Positions 22,107 to 33,272 of a stretch of DNA of 64,000 nucleotides are shown in pieces. Each line of letters starts with the position of its first letter. Positions within the stretch are counted from its first letter, which is position 1. The DNA is taken from IMG/VR virus record IMGVR_UViG_3300043446_004500, positions 89,678 through 153,677 of that record; one strand, 5' to 3'. This DNA is from a virus. The notes under the pieces were generated by a model, which was not told the origin of the DNA, ran no database searches, and was given only the letters and a program-made list of their open reading frames with translations. Both the position numbers and the translations under genes were made by a program.

Positions 22107-25100
22107 ATGGGTCTCTCCAGATTAGATAATTTTTTGAAGAACACTAAGGGAAATCTAATTTATGTAAATCCAAACGATATTGATGCTACAGACGCAATTG
22201 AAAATCAAGGCAACTCTTTGACAAGACCTTTTAAAACAATTCAAAGAGCACTAATAGAAGCAGCAAGATTTTCATATCAATCTGGTAGAAATAATGATAG
22301 GTTTGGAAAAACCACGGTTCTTGTTTATCCGGGAGAACATGTAGTTGATAACCGACCTGGATGGATTCCAGTTCATGATACTCCAATTAATGGCAACAAT
22401 TATCTGTTAAGAAGTAGTGCAACTTCTGATAATTTAATACCTTTTAGATCTGTTACTAATTTTAACGTCAATAGTGCAGATAATGACTTATACAAGTTGA
22501 ATAGTATTCACGGTGGTGTTATAATTCCAAGAGGTGTTTCTTTAGTTGGTGTTGATCTTAGAAAAACAAAGATCAGACCTAAGTATGTTCCTTCTCCAGA
22601 AAATGATGATATTGAAAGATCTGCAATCTTTAGAGTAACTGGTTCTTGTTTCTTCTTCCAGTTCAGCATCTTTGATGCCGATCCAAATGGAGTTATATAT
22701 AAAGATTACACTGACAATTTATTTGTACCTAATTTTTCCCATCACAAACTCTCTTGTTTTGAGTACGCCGATGGAGTAAATCCAGTCTCAATTGATGATC
22801 AATTTATTACATATTCAACATCAAGAACTGATCTTGATATGTATTATGAGAAGATTGGTCTTGTTTATGGACCTTCATCAGGTAGACCTATTCCTGCTAC
22901 TACAGATACTCTTTATGGAGATTATCCTGCAGTAGTTGATATTGAGAAAAAGGTTGATGAATACCGTATTGTTGGATCTACTGGTTTAGAAGTTGGAATT
23001 TCAACAATTACAGCAACAGCAGGATCAACTGCAATTACTGTTGGTCTCCAAGAATCTCTTCCTGGTCTTGAAGTAGATACTCCTATTCAAATTAATGGAG
23101 TTGGTGCAAATGGATATGATGGACAATACGTTGTAAGTGAAGTCCTTGATTCCAAAACTATTAAATATGAAGTACAAAATACTCCATTAAACTTAATTCC
23201 ACCAATCGCAAGTGCTACATTAAGTCTTTCTGTAGATACAGTAACTTCTGCATCTCCATATATCTTTAACGTATCATTGAGATCTGTCTGGGGTATGTGC
23301 GGTATGCTTGCTGATGGTAGCAAGGCAGATGGATTTAAATCAATGGTTGTTGCTCAATTTACAGGCATTGGTTTACAAAAAGATAATAATGCTTTTGTGA
23401 AGTATAAGACTTCAGAAACAGAAGGTTTATATCAAGACACTACAGCAAGTGGAAATGAAAATATACATACCGATTCTCTTGCAAGATATAAACCAACTTA
23501 CGAAAACTTTCATATTAAAGCAATAAATGATTCTTTCTTGCAGTTAGTTTCAGTATTTGCTATTGGATATGCTGCTCACTTCGTTGCCGAAAGTGGTGGT
23601 GACTTATCCATTACTAACTCAAACTCTAACTTTGGTGCAAAGGCATTAGTTGCAGATGGATATAAGAGCACTGCTTTTGCAAAAGATGATACTGGATATA
23701 TTACTCATATTATTCCACCAAAGCAACTTGAAACATTAGAAAGTAGTGTAGAATATATTGCAGTTGATGTTGGAGTAACTACAGGCATAGGAAGCACAAG
23801 TAGATTATATCTCTACAATCAAACAAATTCCGCAGTTTTGCCCGATTACACAATTGATGGGTATAGAATTGGAGCAAAAGTTAATGATAAATTAAATGTA
23901 ATTCTATCAAAATCTGGAATCAGCACTCAGTATTCGGCAAGAATTATTATGCCGAATACTCAAAATAATCAAGAAATATCTTTTGAAAAATCATATTTTG
24001 TTGGAAAGAGTACTTTAGGAATTAATAGTATTTCCTCTAGTACTATTACCTTTACAGAACCACACTCTTTTTTAAATGGTGAAAGTGTTCGTGTTATAAG
24101 TTTGGATGGAAATATTCCTGATGGAATAAGAGCAAATCAACTTTATTATGTAATTACTTCTGGAATTGGAAGTGATCAGATTAAACTCGCACAGACTTTC
24201 AATAATACTATAACTAATGACTTTATTTCAATCAATAATAGAGGAGGAACATTAAAAGTTGTAAGTAGAGTTTCCGATAAGAAATCTGGAGATATTGGAC
24301 ACCCAATTGGATTTGATACTTCAGTAAATCAATGGTATGTTAATGTTGCAACAGCAGCATCTGAAAATAGCATTTATCCAGCATTGTCTGGTTTAGGTGG
24401 TGTCGCCGTTCTTGGTTCAGCAACACCTAGAACATTTATTACAAGAAGACCAGATACTAGAAACTTAGTTGATACAATTTATCGTGCAAGATATGTAATT
24501 CCTGCAGATTCTTTTGCAAGACCACCTCTTGATGGATTTGTAATTCAAGAATCTAGTGAAACAATCGGTATTACTACCAGTGAAGTTGAATCATACTCAA
24601 GTATTCTTCCATTTACTCTTGCAAATACAACTCAACTAAGAAATTTTAGAATTATTTCAAATGCGGAGTGGAGTTCAAATGTAGCAAAATACACTACTGA
24701 ACTACCTCATGAATTGAGTGCAGGTTCTGAAGTTGAAATCTTAAACATTAAGAGTGCAAATAATTCAACTGGAGTTGGAAACTCAGGATTTAACGGAATT
24801 TTCACTGTAACACAAATTAACAATTCTAAACAATTTAGTGTTACATTAAATAGTGCTGTTGGTCCCGGAACATTTACGAGTGACACTTCACTAAGAAATG
24901 TTTCTCTTCCATACTTTAAGAGAAAAAAATATTCAAACACTTATACTGTATATAGATCTCAAGAAGTACAAAAACATGTTAGAAAAGATGTTGCAAATGG
25001 AATAAGTGGACAAGATGGAATTTATCATTTACTTTTAGTAAACAACTCTAACAGTCCAGATATTTCTCCATTTACTGATTTAAATTTCTCACAACCAATT

Positions 25101-27803
25101 CAGAATCTCTATCCACAAACAAATAGAGATAATCCAAATTCAGATCCAAGAGAATCAACATCGTTCTCTCTTCCAGACCCAATTGGACAAGTTGTTGTTA
25201 ATGATCCACAATATAGTATCACAAAAGAAACTGTCAATAAGATTGCAAATGATTTTGGTCTTGGAATTGGAGTAACTAATGTTTATTCTACTAGTGGTTC
25301 TGATCACATTATTCACACTGAAATTGATCATGGATTAAATCGTATTACTAGAGTAGGTATTGTAAGTGCCGGTCTTAATTATGGTTCAGGTATTGGAGTA
25401 ACTCAAACATTTTATAATGCAAGACTTGTTGGATTTGCGGGATCAACTACGGGAGATTATGCTACCGCAAGAGTAACTGTTAATAATGTTGGTTCAATTA
25501 CTGCCGTTAAGATTATTGATGGTGGTAGTGCATATGGTATTGGAAATACTTTAACAGTTGTTGGTATTGCAACAACAACTGGACATATTGTTGGTGTAGT
25601 AAGTGTAACATCTATTTACAATAATGTTGGTGATTCATTAAAACTAGATGGAATTATTTCTGACGTATATACAAAATATAATACTCTTTATAGAATTACT
25701 GGAATTGACACCGGATCTACAAAAATAGTTAAAGTATCTTCAGCATCAACATTATCATCGCCATATGCAGTATCGGGAATTGGCAATACAGTTGCAGCAA
25801 ACGCATTTATTTCTTTAACAGGACAAGCACTTAAAGTTAATTCTATACAATATAATCCAGTCTCTGGATTGGCAACAGTCACAACTCAGCAAAGACATGG
25901 TTTATTTGTCAATAATTCAGTAAAAGTTGGTGGAGCAAATAATTCATTCTATAACGGCGACTTTATAATTAAAAAAATTCAGTCCTCTAATTCTTTCCAA
26001 CTTTTTATAGGAATTAGTACGGTTGGATTATCAACTTCTGGCAATATCTATGCATTTAGAACTGGATATTCTGCAAATGGCGGAAATGTTTCAATTGATG
26101 ACGAAAATGTTTCTGGAAGAATGGTTTCAGAATATGCAGGAATTACAACTACTATTTCTGCACCAATTGTTGACGAACTAACAACAACTGTTGAAATTGC
26201 AAATCTTACCACACTAGATTTACAAATTGGTGATCATTTAGAGATTGATAATGAAATCGTTAGAATTAAAACAACGGTTTTACCAGCAGATACAACAGTT
26301 TCTGTCTTTAGAGGAGTATTAGGAACAAGACCAACACAACACGATACAAACTCTGTTATTCGTAAAATTAAACCAAGACCAATAGAATTAAGAAGAAATT
26401 CAATTATTCGTGCTTCTGGACATACGTTTGAATATGTTGGATTTGGTCCTGGAAACTACTCCACTGCACTTCCATCAAAACAAAACCGACAAATTACTGC
26501 ACAAGAAGAAATTCTTTCCCAATCATTCAAGACTGATGGTGGACTTATTGTTTACACTGGAATGAATAATGATGGAGACTTCTACATTGGAAATAAAAAA
26601 GTAAGTTCTGCAAATGGCCAGGAAGAGGTTTTTGATGCTCCTATTCCGACTATAACTGGAGATGATATTTCTTCTGGTGGTTTTAGTCTAGGATTTGATG
26701 TTCTTACTCCACTTGAAGCATCAATTAGTAGATCACTCAGAGTTGAAGGTGGTCCAAATGCAGATATTGTATCCGAATTTGATGGTCCCATTATTTTCAA
26801 TAATAAGGTTACATCTAATTCTGAAAAGGGTATTGAAGCATATTCAATATATTTGCAAGGTGATGCTACAATCTCAAGAAAATATACTGTTGGTATTGCT
26901 ACACCATCTACTTCAGGAACACCTGGAGATGTTGTCTTCCGTTCAGAACCAGTAAAAGGTGGAACTGTTGGATGGGTATACACTACAGATAATGATTGGT
27001 ATCCTTTTGGAAATATTAGTATTTCCAAAAATTCTAGAATTGGAATTTTTGATCAAGTTGGAATTAACACAACCGATCCTGGAACTTGTCTCTTAAGTAT
27101 TGTTGGATCTGCTTCTACTTATTTCTGCTTTAATCAGTGGGGCGTTGGTATTAATACCAACGCAAATGCAACTTACGATTTAAATCTCTTAGGAACAGCA
27201 AATATCACGGGCGATCTTTATGTAACTGGAACAATTTATGGAGCAGTAAATATTGATTCTCTTTGGTCATCAAATGCAACTGGTATACATACTACAAGAA
27301 GTGTTGGAATTGCAACCACATCTGCAAAAGCAAATACTGCATTATATGTAAATGGTAAAACTGAAATTAATGGTGCCTTAAAAGTAGTTGAAGTTATTGA
27401 AAAGGCAACTGTTAACACATCAACAGTTCCAACAGGAACTTTGAATATTGATCTTGCAGAAAATAATGTTTATTATTATACCCAACAAGCAACAGGAAAT
27501 TGGACTATTAACTTTAGAGGAAATTCTGGACAAACTCTTGATAATTTCTTAGAAGTTGGAGATTCAATTACTGTTGCAATTATTACAACCCAAGGAGTAA
27601 CACCTTATTATAATAACATAATTAGAATTGATGGACTTCAAGTTACACCAAAATATTATGGAGGAACCCAGATTTTATCTGGAAATTCAAGTGGAATTGA
27701 TATGTATACATATGTTATTGTAAGAAAAGCAAACTCTTCTGGTCCATCATACAATCCAAATGATGATTTCACTGTGCTTTATTCACAATCCCAGTACGCA
27801 TAA
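22107..27803 (+). CDS. very large virion structural protein (beta-helix, baseplate/tail fibre type)
   Basis: The product has 1898 residues. The N-terminus (residues 1-250) reads like the pectin-lyase-type beta-helix proteins of T4-like cyanophages: IYVNPNDIDATD, SLTRPFKTIQRALIEAARFS, VLVYPGEHVVDN, then GVIIPRGVSLVGVDLRKTKI. The middle is made of many Ser/Thr/Gly-rich beta modules. The C-terminal part has VGIATPSTSGTPGDVVFRSEPVKGG and VGINTTDPG/VGINTNANA motifs, which in fibre proteins precede trimeric domains, and ends FTVLYSQSQYA. It is the first gene of the late fibre operon. I infer a baseplate-attached fibre or wedge-peripheral protein; no enzyme motif was seen. Confidence 0.65.
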   Translation: MGLSRLDNFLKNTKGNLIYVNPNDIDATDAIENQGNSLTRPFKTIQRALIEAARFSYQSGRNNDRFGKTTVLVYPGEHVVDNRPGWIPVHDTPINGNNYLLRSSATSDNLIPFRSVTNFNVNSADNDLYKLNSIHGGVIIPRGVSLVGVDLRKTKIRPKYVPSPENDDIERSAIFRVTGSCFFFQFSIFDADPNGVIYKDYTDNLFVPNFSHHKLSCFEYADGVNPVSIDDQFITYSTSRTDLDMYYEKIGLVYGPSSGRPIPATTDTLYGDYPAVVDIEKKVDEYRIVGSTGLEVGISTITATAGSTAITVGLQESLPGLEVDTPIQINGVGANGYDGQYVVSEVLDSKTIKYEVQNTPLNLIPPIASATLSLSVDTVTSASPYIFNVSLRSVWGMCGMLADGSKADGFKSMVVAQFTGIGLQKDNNAFVKYKTSETEGLYQDTTASGNENIHTDSLARYKPTYENFHIKAINDSFLQLVSVFAIGYAAHFVAESGGDLSITNSNSNFGAKALVADGYKSTAFAKDDTGYITHIIPPKQLETLESSVEYIAVDVGVTTGIGSTSRLYLYNQTNSAVLPDYTIDGYRIGAKVNDKLNVILSKSGISTQYSARIIMPNTQNNQEISFEKSYFVGKSTLGINSISSSTITFTEPHSFLNGESVRVISLDGNIPDGIRANQLYYVITSGIGSDQIKLAQTFNNTITNDFISINNRGGTLKVVSRVSDKKSGDIGHPIGFDTSVNQWYVNVATAASENSIYPALSGLGGVAVLGSATPRTFITRRPDTRNLVDTIYRARYVIPADSFARPPLDGFVIQESSETIGITTSEVESYSSILPFTLANTTQLRNFRIISNAEWSSNVAKYTTELPHELSAGSEVEILNIKSANNSTGVGNSGFNGIFTVTQINNSKQFSVTLNSAVGPGTFTSDTSLRNVSLPYFKRKKYSNTYTVYRSQEVQKHVRKDVANGISGQDGIYHLLLVNNSNSPDISPFTDLNFSQPIQNLYPQTNRDNPNSDPRESTSFSLPDPIGQVVVNDPQYSITKETVNKIANDFGLGIGVTNVYSTSGSDHIIHTEIDHGLNRITRVGIVSAGLNYGSGIGVTQTFYNARLVGFAGSTTGDYATARVTVNNVGSITAVKIIDGGSAYGIGNTLTVVGIATTTGHIVGVVSVTSIYNNVGDSLKLDGIISDVYTKYNTLYRITGIDTGSTKIVKVSSASTLSSPYAVSGIGNTVAANAFISLTGQALKVNSIQYNPVSGLATVTTQQRHGLFVNNSVKVGGANNSFYNGDFIIKKIQSSNSFQLFIGISTVGLSTSGNIYAFRTGYSANGGNVSIDDENVSGRMVSEYAGITTTISAPIVDELTTTVEIANLTTLDLQIGDHLEIDNEIVRIKTTVLPADTTVSVFRGVLGTRPTQHDTNSVIRKIKPRPIELRRNSIIRASGHTFEYVGFGPGNYSTALPSKQNRQITAQEEILSQSFKTDGGLIVYTGMNNDGDFYIGNKKVSSANGQEEVFDAPIPTITGDDISSGGFSLGFDVLTPLEASISRSLRVEGGPNADIVSEFDGPIIFNNKVTSNSEKGIEAYSIYLQGDATISRKYTVGIATPSTSGTPGDVVFRSEPVKGGTVGWVYTTDNDWYPFGNISISKNSRIGIFDQVGINTTDPGTCLLSIVGSASTYFCFNQWGVGINTNANATYDLNLLGTANITGDLYVTGTIYGAVNIDSLWSSNATGIHTTRSVGIATTSAKANTALYVNGKTEINGALKVVEVIEKATVNTSTVPTGTLNIDLAENNVYYYTQQATGNWTINFRGNSGQTLDNFLEVGDSITVAIITTQGVTPYYNNIIRIDGLQVTPKYYGGTQILSGNSSGIDMYTYVIVRKANSSGPSYNPNDDFTVLYSQSQYA

Positions 27804-27809
27804 TAACAG

Positions 27810-30800
27810 ATGAGTCCACTATTAGGTGCTATCGGCGGAATTTCCGAATATAACTATAGAGGTAATTTTGATGATTGGCCAAATCCTTTTATATTCGGAA
27901 ATTTAGTTAATGTTGAACCTGGTTCAACTGTTGGAGTTTCTACAGTTATTACTGGAATTAATTATAAATCAATAGTAACAACTTCACCAGGTTCTCAAGT
28001 ATCCGTCAGAAATATTATTGGAATAACTAGCATTTATTCTGGGGATAGTAATACACCTTCTTCAACTGCTACAGTTTCAATTGCAAAAAGCACTACTGAA
28101 TTGGCAGTAGGAAAAAATATAAGAATTTTAAATACTTCAGATTCAACTTATAATGGAGTTTTTGTAGTTTCATCAGTCATTGACTCTCCTTATGTAACTA
28201 GATTTACTTATGAACTGCCAGGAATCGCATCTACTGCTAGACCTGGAATAAGTACAGCAGAGTTTAATTATGAAGTTTATCCTTTTTCCGAAAGTGGATT
28301 AACCTATATTAGAAATGATCAAATATTAGAGGTAAGTCTTTCAACAACTTCTGGAAATAATGTTGATTTTGATAAGCAATACAGAACTACTGTAAAGGTA
28401 GGAAAAAGAACATCAGATTGGTCAGTTAGAACTAGATCAAAAGATTCTACTCCAGATCCATTTTTCTTCAGCAATTTAATTGATTTAAATGTTGGAATTG
28501 CTACCACAAGCAATTCAATTACTTTAGCAGGACTTGAACCGGGAATTCCATCTTTTGCTTTTATTTCTTCCGGAATTGGATCGTTTAGTGTAAATGGTTC
28601 TGTAGGAGTAACTACGGCAAATGTAAATAATGGTGACATCATTTTTATGAATGAAGTCACCTCACAAAATTATTTGTCCACAAAAACTTCATTTATTACT
28701 GTTGGAACTTATACAACATCATTTAGTGTTACTACAAGAGCAGCAGATAGAACACTAAATCAATTTGCATTTAATACTTTAGTTAATGTTCCAATTAATC
28801 AAGATCAAGTTAGTATAACTACAAGTTTAACCGGTGCTGATAACAATATACCATTATCAGCATCTGTTTCTTCACCTGGACAATTGCAGGTAAATTCCGA
28901 TAACTATATTTCTGGATCTACAGAAGTCTTTAATGGAGATAATGTAAAATTAAAAATTCTAGGATCAACAATTAAAGAATATGGAACTACTTATTCGACA
29001 TCTTTATCCATTTCTGGTGTAAGTAGTAGTTTTTTTGTTACAACAAGACCAAGACCAATAAAAACTTTTCCAGATCAATTTACATTTACCGATATATTAA
29101 ATGCCTCTCCAAATTCAACTGTTGAAAGTTCTTTAGTAACTCTTTCTGGAATGACAGTTGGAGTTGCAGATACTGGACTTGCAACAATTACTGGTGGAGC
29201 AGAATTTAGAGTTTATAGAAATGGATCACTGATTCGTGATTATAATTCATCTTCATTTCCTGTAAAAAATTCTGACCAAATTCAATTAAGAACTATTTCA
29301 GCAGGTGAAGGTTCAAGAATTCAACCAAAATTAACAGTTTCTGGAGTAGATACAAGACAGGTTATTAGTGGAGTAGAAGGTTCTACAAGTGATACTTGGG
29401 ATGTAATATCTAGATTTTTATCATGTAAGGTCAATCAAACGACATTTAATGCGGCATTGTCTACCGTATCTAATGCAAAAATTAGAGAACTTAAATCAAC
29501 CAGTTTTACTGTTTCTGGATTAGATAATGGTTGCGATACTATTATTACAACATCAAATCCAGACTCTTATATTAGAAATCAAAATGGAACTCAAGTAACA
29601 TATTCACAACCTCTTGATATTAAAAATGGTGATGTGATTACCATTTACATGACTGCTTCGGCAGCATATAATACAAATAAATCAACAACCATAGAATGCA
29701 AAAGAAGAAATGGTTCAGATTTAGTTTCTGGAACTTGGACAATTAGAACACAAGTTGAAGATAGATTACCAGATCCTTTTGATTTAATTTTTAGAAGTCT
29801 AAATGATATAACTCCTTGTACTTATCGTTCTACATTTGTAACAGAAAGTTTGTCTGGACTGTCTGAAGAAACTATAGTTCCAGCTTCTGTAACTTCAACA
29901 AATGGAACTGCACAAATTTCCAAAAATGGAGGAATATTTGGAACCTCTATTGATGGTGGAGTTAAAAACGGAGACAGAATTGATATTCGTCTAAAATCAA
30001 ATTGCGAATATGGAGGATCTTGTGAATCTGCAACTGTTACTGTTGGAGAAAGATCTGAAGATTGGGTTCTATGTCCAGAGAAAATTTCATTACCAACAGT
30101 AAATCTTCAAGCAAATTCAACTTCAATTAATTATGATGGATCAGTAACTTTAACTTGGACTTCTACATTTGCTGCTTCTGTTAGAAGCAGCAGTGGAACA
30201 GGATTTGTAGGTGTTGGATCTACTCAAGGAACTATCACTATTAATAATTTAAAAGCAAACACAACATATTCAATTACTGTAGAAAATTCTAAAGGTTATG
30301 CTACTTCTTCAGTTGATATCGTAGTTGCTCCAGAACCATCACCAACAGTAACTTTAAAAAATATTGATAAAACAACTATTGCGCCAATTTACACTGGGGT
30401 TAAAGAGGGAATTTATGCAAATGGACAATATATTTTTATTGGCGGATATGATCCTTATATTTTTGATCCATATGCTTATATTCCAGGGAAATCATATATT
30501 TTTATAAGTAATAATGGATTTTCTTGGGAAGTTATTTCTACAAATATTAGTGACTTACTATATGATGTATCATATAGTTCCGGATCTACATTTGTATCTG
30601 TTGGTAGTAGAGGGACAATAGTAAAAACTACGGATAATTGGAAAACAATTACAAATCATTCTATTGCATTTGAAGGAGATTTTCCATCGGTTACTTATGG
30701 TAATGGAAAATTTATAGCAATTACTCGTATAAGAAATCAATATGTATATACGTCTACGGATGGAGCAACCTGGGTAAAACAAACTATAGGAGGATCATCA

Positions 30801-33239
30801 AATCTTTCTCAATCGGGTAGATATTTTAGAAAAATTAGATTTTTAAATGGAAATTTTTATCTTTTGACAAATAAAGACTCTTCCGATGCAAAAATTTATA
30901 GAAGTTCTGATGGACTCTCTTGGACTGAGGTGTTTAGTTATAACAATACTGCGACTTATTATTTAAATGATATTAGTTATGATGGAAACGTTTATATTGC
31001 CGTAGGAGGAGGATCCAGTTCTAATTCTGGATTAATTGTAAGAAGTATTGATGGAATTAATTGGAATATTGTCGCACAAGTTTCAAACATATATGAATCA
31101 TTTAATCACGTTAAGTCTGATGGAAGTTTGATCATTGCACAAACATCTTCTGGAAATGTATTAATACCTTATTATACAAGTAGTGATGGTGGTATTTCTT
31201 GGATAAGAAGAACTAGTCAAATATCAGATCTTTATTCTACACGACTTTGTGGACCCATAATTTTTGATGGAACTAGATTTATATCTATGGGTGGTAGTCC
31301 TACACATTCATTTATTTGTAAAACTACCATTAATGGAACAAGTTGGGACTTTACTGGACAATCTGTAAGATACAAACTTAGCAGTAGTACTTCTCTGTAT
31401 TCTCCATTAGATAGTTTAAATAGAAGTTTTAGTATTGCGGTCAACAATCTCAATACAGGAACAGTATCTACCAGTTTAATTGAAGGAAATTATTATAGAA
31501 TCAGATCTGGAATGTATGATTATCAAATTAATACAAAAACCTCTGATGGTTCTTTTGCAGCATCAACTTCAATTTATACAGGTTCATCCGATTTAGTTTG
31601 GTCTTCTATTAATTCAACTTCTGTAGTATCCACTTCAGGTTCCGGATTTACTAATATAACTGCACTAAATGGAACTACTACAGTATCCCCAAGACAAACA
31701 ACTGATTATTCTATAACTGTACAAAATTCTTCTGGAGTAAAGGCAACAGCATCAACTACTATCTTTATTGCTGGTACAACACCATCCCCTACACCTACAC
31801 CATCCCCTACACCTACACCTACGGTAGTACTAAGTTCAAATACAACATCAATAGAAAGAGGTGGTTCTGTCACATTAACTTGGTCTTCTGCTAATTCAAC
31901 ATCTATAAGTTCATACACTGGATTTGGATTTATTCCAACGTCAACTTCTGGTTCAGTGACTGTAAACAATATTACGCAAAATACGTCTTATAGTATTACA
32001 GTAACTGGACCAGGTGGAACAGTAACATCTAATACTATTTCTGTAGCAATTAAAGCACCAACAATTACTTTAAGTGCCAGTCCAACAACAGTTAATTATA
32101 ATGGATCAACAACATTAACTTGGTCCTCCACTAATGCAACATCGGTAGATTCTTCAAACTTTGGCGCTTCATCGGTCGGGGGAAGTTTAACATTATCCAA
32201 TTTAACTACTACAACTTCATCATTTTCTGCTCAAACTTATTCTATAACAGTAAGAGGTCCAGGAGGAACTGCAACTGCTTCTGTAGATGTAAATATTTTA
32301 CCCCCACCTCCTTCGGTAACACTTACCGCATCTCAAACTTCAATTCCTTATAATGGATCTGTCACTTTAACTTGGACTGCTTCTAGAGGAATTAGTGGAA
32401 CTTCAAACTTTACATCAATTGGTTTATCAAATTTAAATGGAGGATCTGTAACTCTAAACAATTTAACAACCAGTAAAAATTATTATGTCACAATTTATGG
32501 AATTGGAGGACAATCCACAACTGCATCAGTGGACATAACAGTTTTACCACAACCACCAACAGTAAATCTTTGTGCTACAAATGGTGGCGATGGATTAATG
32601 GCACAATCAACAACTTGCACCTCCACAAAAACTGTCGGATATGCTGCTCAAGTTAGTTTGTCATGGACTTCAACAAATGCAACTTCTGTAGTGTCAACAT
32701 CAGGAAAATCATTTACCGGAATAACAGCAGTAAATGGAGGATTTTCTCTCCCATATTCATATACAAGTGAAGAAACATATTCAATTACTGTTTCTGGACC
32801 TGGAGGAACTGCTACTGATTCTATAAAGATCACTCCTACAGCATGTACTCCAAATACAGGAAATAATACTTTCTCCAATTATAAATTAGGAACAGTAATT
32901 TATAATAATGGATCTAAAGATACTCTAGCAATATATCATACTTCATCTACATCATATGCCATTTCCACTAAACTCACAAATAAACCAACCTTTACCTTTG
33001 ACCAGGTTCAAACCTATATCTCAAATTATTATCGTAACAATTTAGGAAGACCTGTTGATATTAATGATCTTTCAAATTGGGTCACATTCTTCAATACAAG
33101 TTCTTATACATCTTTATCACAATTAGATGCTGACATTTTAAATAATTATAATAATGTAACTAAAGAAGCACAAAAAGTTTCTGCAAGTGGAGGAAGAAAA
33201 GGAGTTTATGATACTTGTGATAATATTTGGACTCTATAA
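27810..33239 (+). CDS. giant Ig-repeat structural protein with an internal BNR-like propeller
   Basis: The product has 1809 residues. Residues ~1-760 hold repeated ~95-residue beta modules, each with a WxVRTR/FxVTTR strand. About 770-850 is an Ig-like domain (SINYDGSVTLTWTST). About 855-1200 carries repeats such as FISNNGFSWEVIS, VKTTDNWKTI and YTSTDGATWVKQ, typical of BNR/sialidase-like propeller blades. A Pro-Thr linker at 31776-31826 leads to four or more further Ig-like domains (GSVTLTWSS repeats, ~1340-1690). The end (~1725-1790, YYRNNLGRPVDINDLSNWV) looks like a DUF4214-type domain. Likely an adhesin exposed on the virion. The stop codon lies inside the next late promoter. Confidence 0.6.
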   Translation: MSPLLGAIGGISEYNYRGNFDDWPNPFIFGNLVNVEPGSTVGVSTVITGINYKSIVTTSPGSQVSVRNIIGITSIYSGDSNTPSSTATVSIAKSTTELAVGKNIRILNTSDSTYNGVFVVSSVIDSPYVTRFTYELPGIASTARPGISTAEFNYEVYPFSESGLTYIRNDQILEVSLSTTSGNNVDFDKQYRTTVKVGKRTSDWSVRTRSKDSTPDPFFFSNLIDLNVGIATTSNSITLAGLEPGIPSFAFISSGIGSFSVNGSVGVTTANVNNGDIIFMNEVTSQNYLSTKTSFITVGTYTTSFSVTTRAADRTLNQFAFNTLVNVPINQDQVSITTSLTGADNNIPLSASVSSPGQLQVNSDNYISGSTEVFNGDNVKLKILGSTIKEYGTTYSTSLSISGVSSSFFVTTRPRPIKTFPDQFTFTDILNASPNSTVESSLVTLSGMTVGVADTGLATITGGAEFRVYRNGSLIRDYNSSSFPVKNSDQIQLRTISAGEGSRIQPKLTVSGVDTRQVISGVEGSTSDTWDVISRFLSCKVNQTTFNAALSTVSNAKIRELKSTSFTVSGLDNGCDTIITTSNPDSYIRNQNGTQVTYSQPLDIKNGDVITIYMTASAAYNTNKSTTIECKRRNGSDLVSGTWTIRTQVEDRLPDPFDLIFRSLNDITPCTYRSTFVTESLSGLSEETIVPASVTSTNGTAQISKNGGIFGTSIDGGVKNGDRIDIRLKSNCEYGGSCESATVTVGERSEDWVLCPEKISLPTVNLQANSTSINYDGSVTLTWTSTFAASVRSSSGTGFVGVGSTQGTITINNLKANTTYSITVENSKGYATSSVDIVVAPEPSPTVTLKNIDKTTIAPIYTGVKEGIYANGQYIFIGGYDPYIFDPYAYIPGKSYIFISNNGFSWEVISTNISDLLYDVSYSSGSTFVSVGSRGTIVKTTDNWKTITNHSIAFEGDFPSVTYGNGKFIAITRIRNQYVYTSTDGATWVKQTIGGSSNLSQSGRYFRKIRFLNGNFYLLTNKDSSDAKIYRSSDGLSWTEVFSYNNTATYYLNDISYDGNVYIAVGGGSSSNSGLIVRSIDGINWNIVAQVSNIYESFNHVKSDGSLIIAQTSSGNVLIPYYTSSDGGISWIRRTSQISDLYSTRLCGPIIFDGTRFISMGGSPTHSFICKTTINGTSWDFTGQSVRYKLSSSTSLYSPLDSLNRSFSIAVNNLNTGTVSTSLIEGNYYRIRSGMYDYQINTKTSDGSFAASTSIYTGSSDLVWSSINSTSVVSTSGSGFTNITALNGTTTVSPRQTTDYSITVQNSSGVKATASTTIFIAGTTPSPTPTPSPTPTPTVVLSSNTTSIERGGSVTLTWSSANSTSISSYTGFGFIPTSTSGSVTVNNITQNTSYSITVTGPGGTVTSNTISVAIKAPTITLSASPTTVNYNGSTTLTWSSTNATSVDSSNFGASSVGGSLTLSNLTTTTSSFSAQTYSITVRGPGGTATASVDVNILPPPPSVTLTASQTSIPYNGSVTLTWTASRGISGTSNFTSIGLSNLNGGSVTLNNLTTSKNYYVTIYGIGGQSTTASVDITVLPQPPTVNLCATNGGDGLMAQSTTCTSTKTVGYAAQVSLSWTSTNATSVVSTSGKSFTGITAVNGGFSLPYSYTSEETYSITVSGPGGTATDSIKITPTACTPNTGNNTFSNYKLGTVIYNNGSKDTLAIYHTSSTSYAISTKLTNKPTFTFDQVQTYISNYYRNNLGRPVDINDLSNWVTFFNTSSYTSLSQLDADILNNYNNVTKEAQKVSASGGRKGVYDTCDNIWTL

Positions 33240-33242
33240 ATA
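33235..33242 (+). promoter_or_regulatory. late promoter TATAAATA
   Basis: A perfect octamer built over the stop codon of the 1809-residue gene, 31 bases before the start at 33273. Confidence 0.85.
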
Positions 33243-33272
33243 GTTAAAACTTAGGGTGGATAGGGAAACCCA

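Noticed and set aside
26582-27028. 148-residue antisense frame in the large structural gene
   Set aside because: No ribosome site, no family resemblance, complete overlap with a continuous structural gene.
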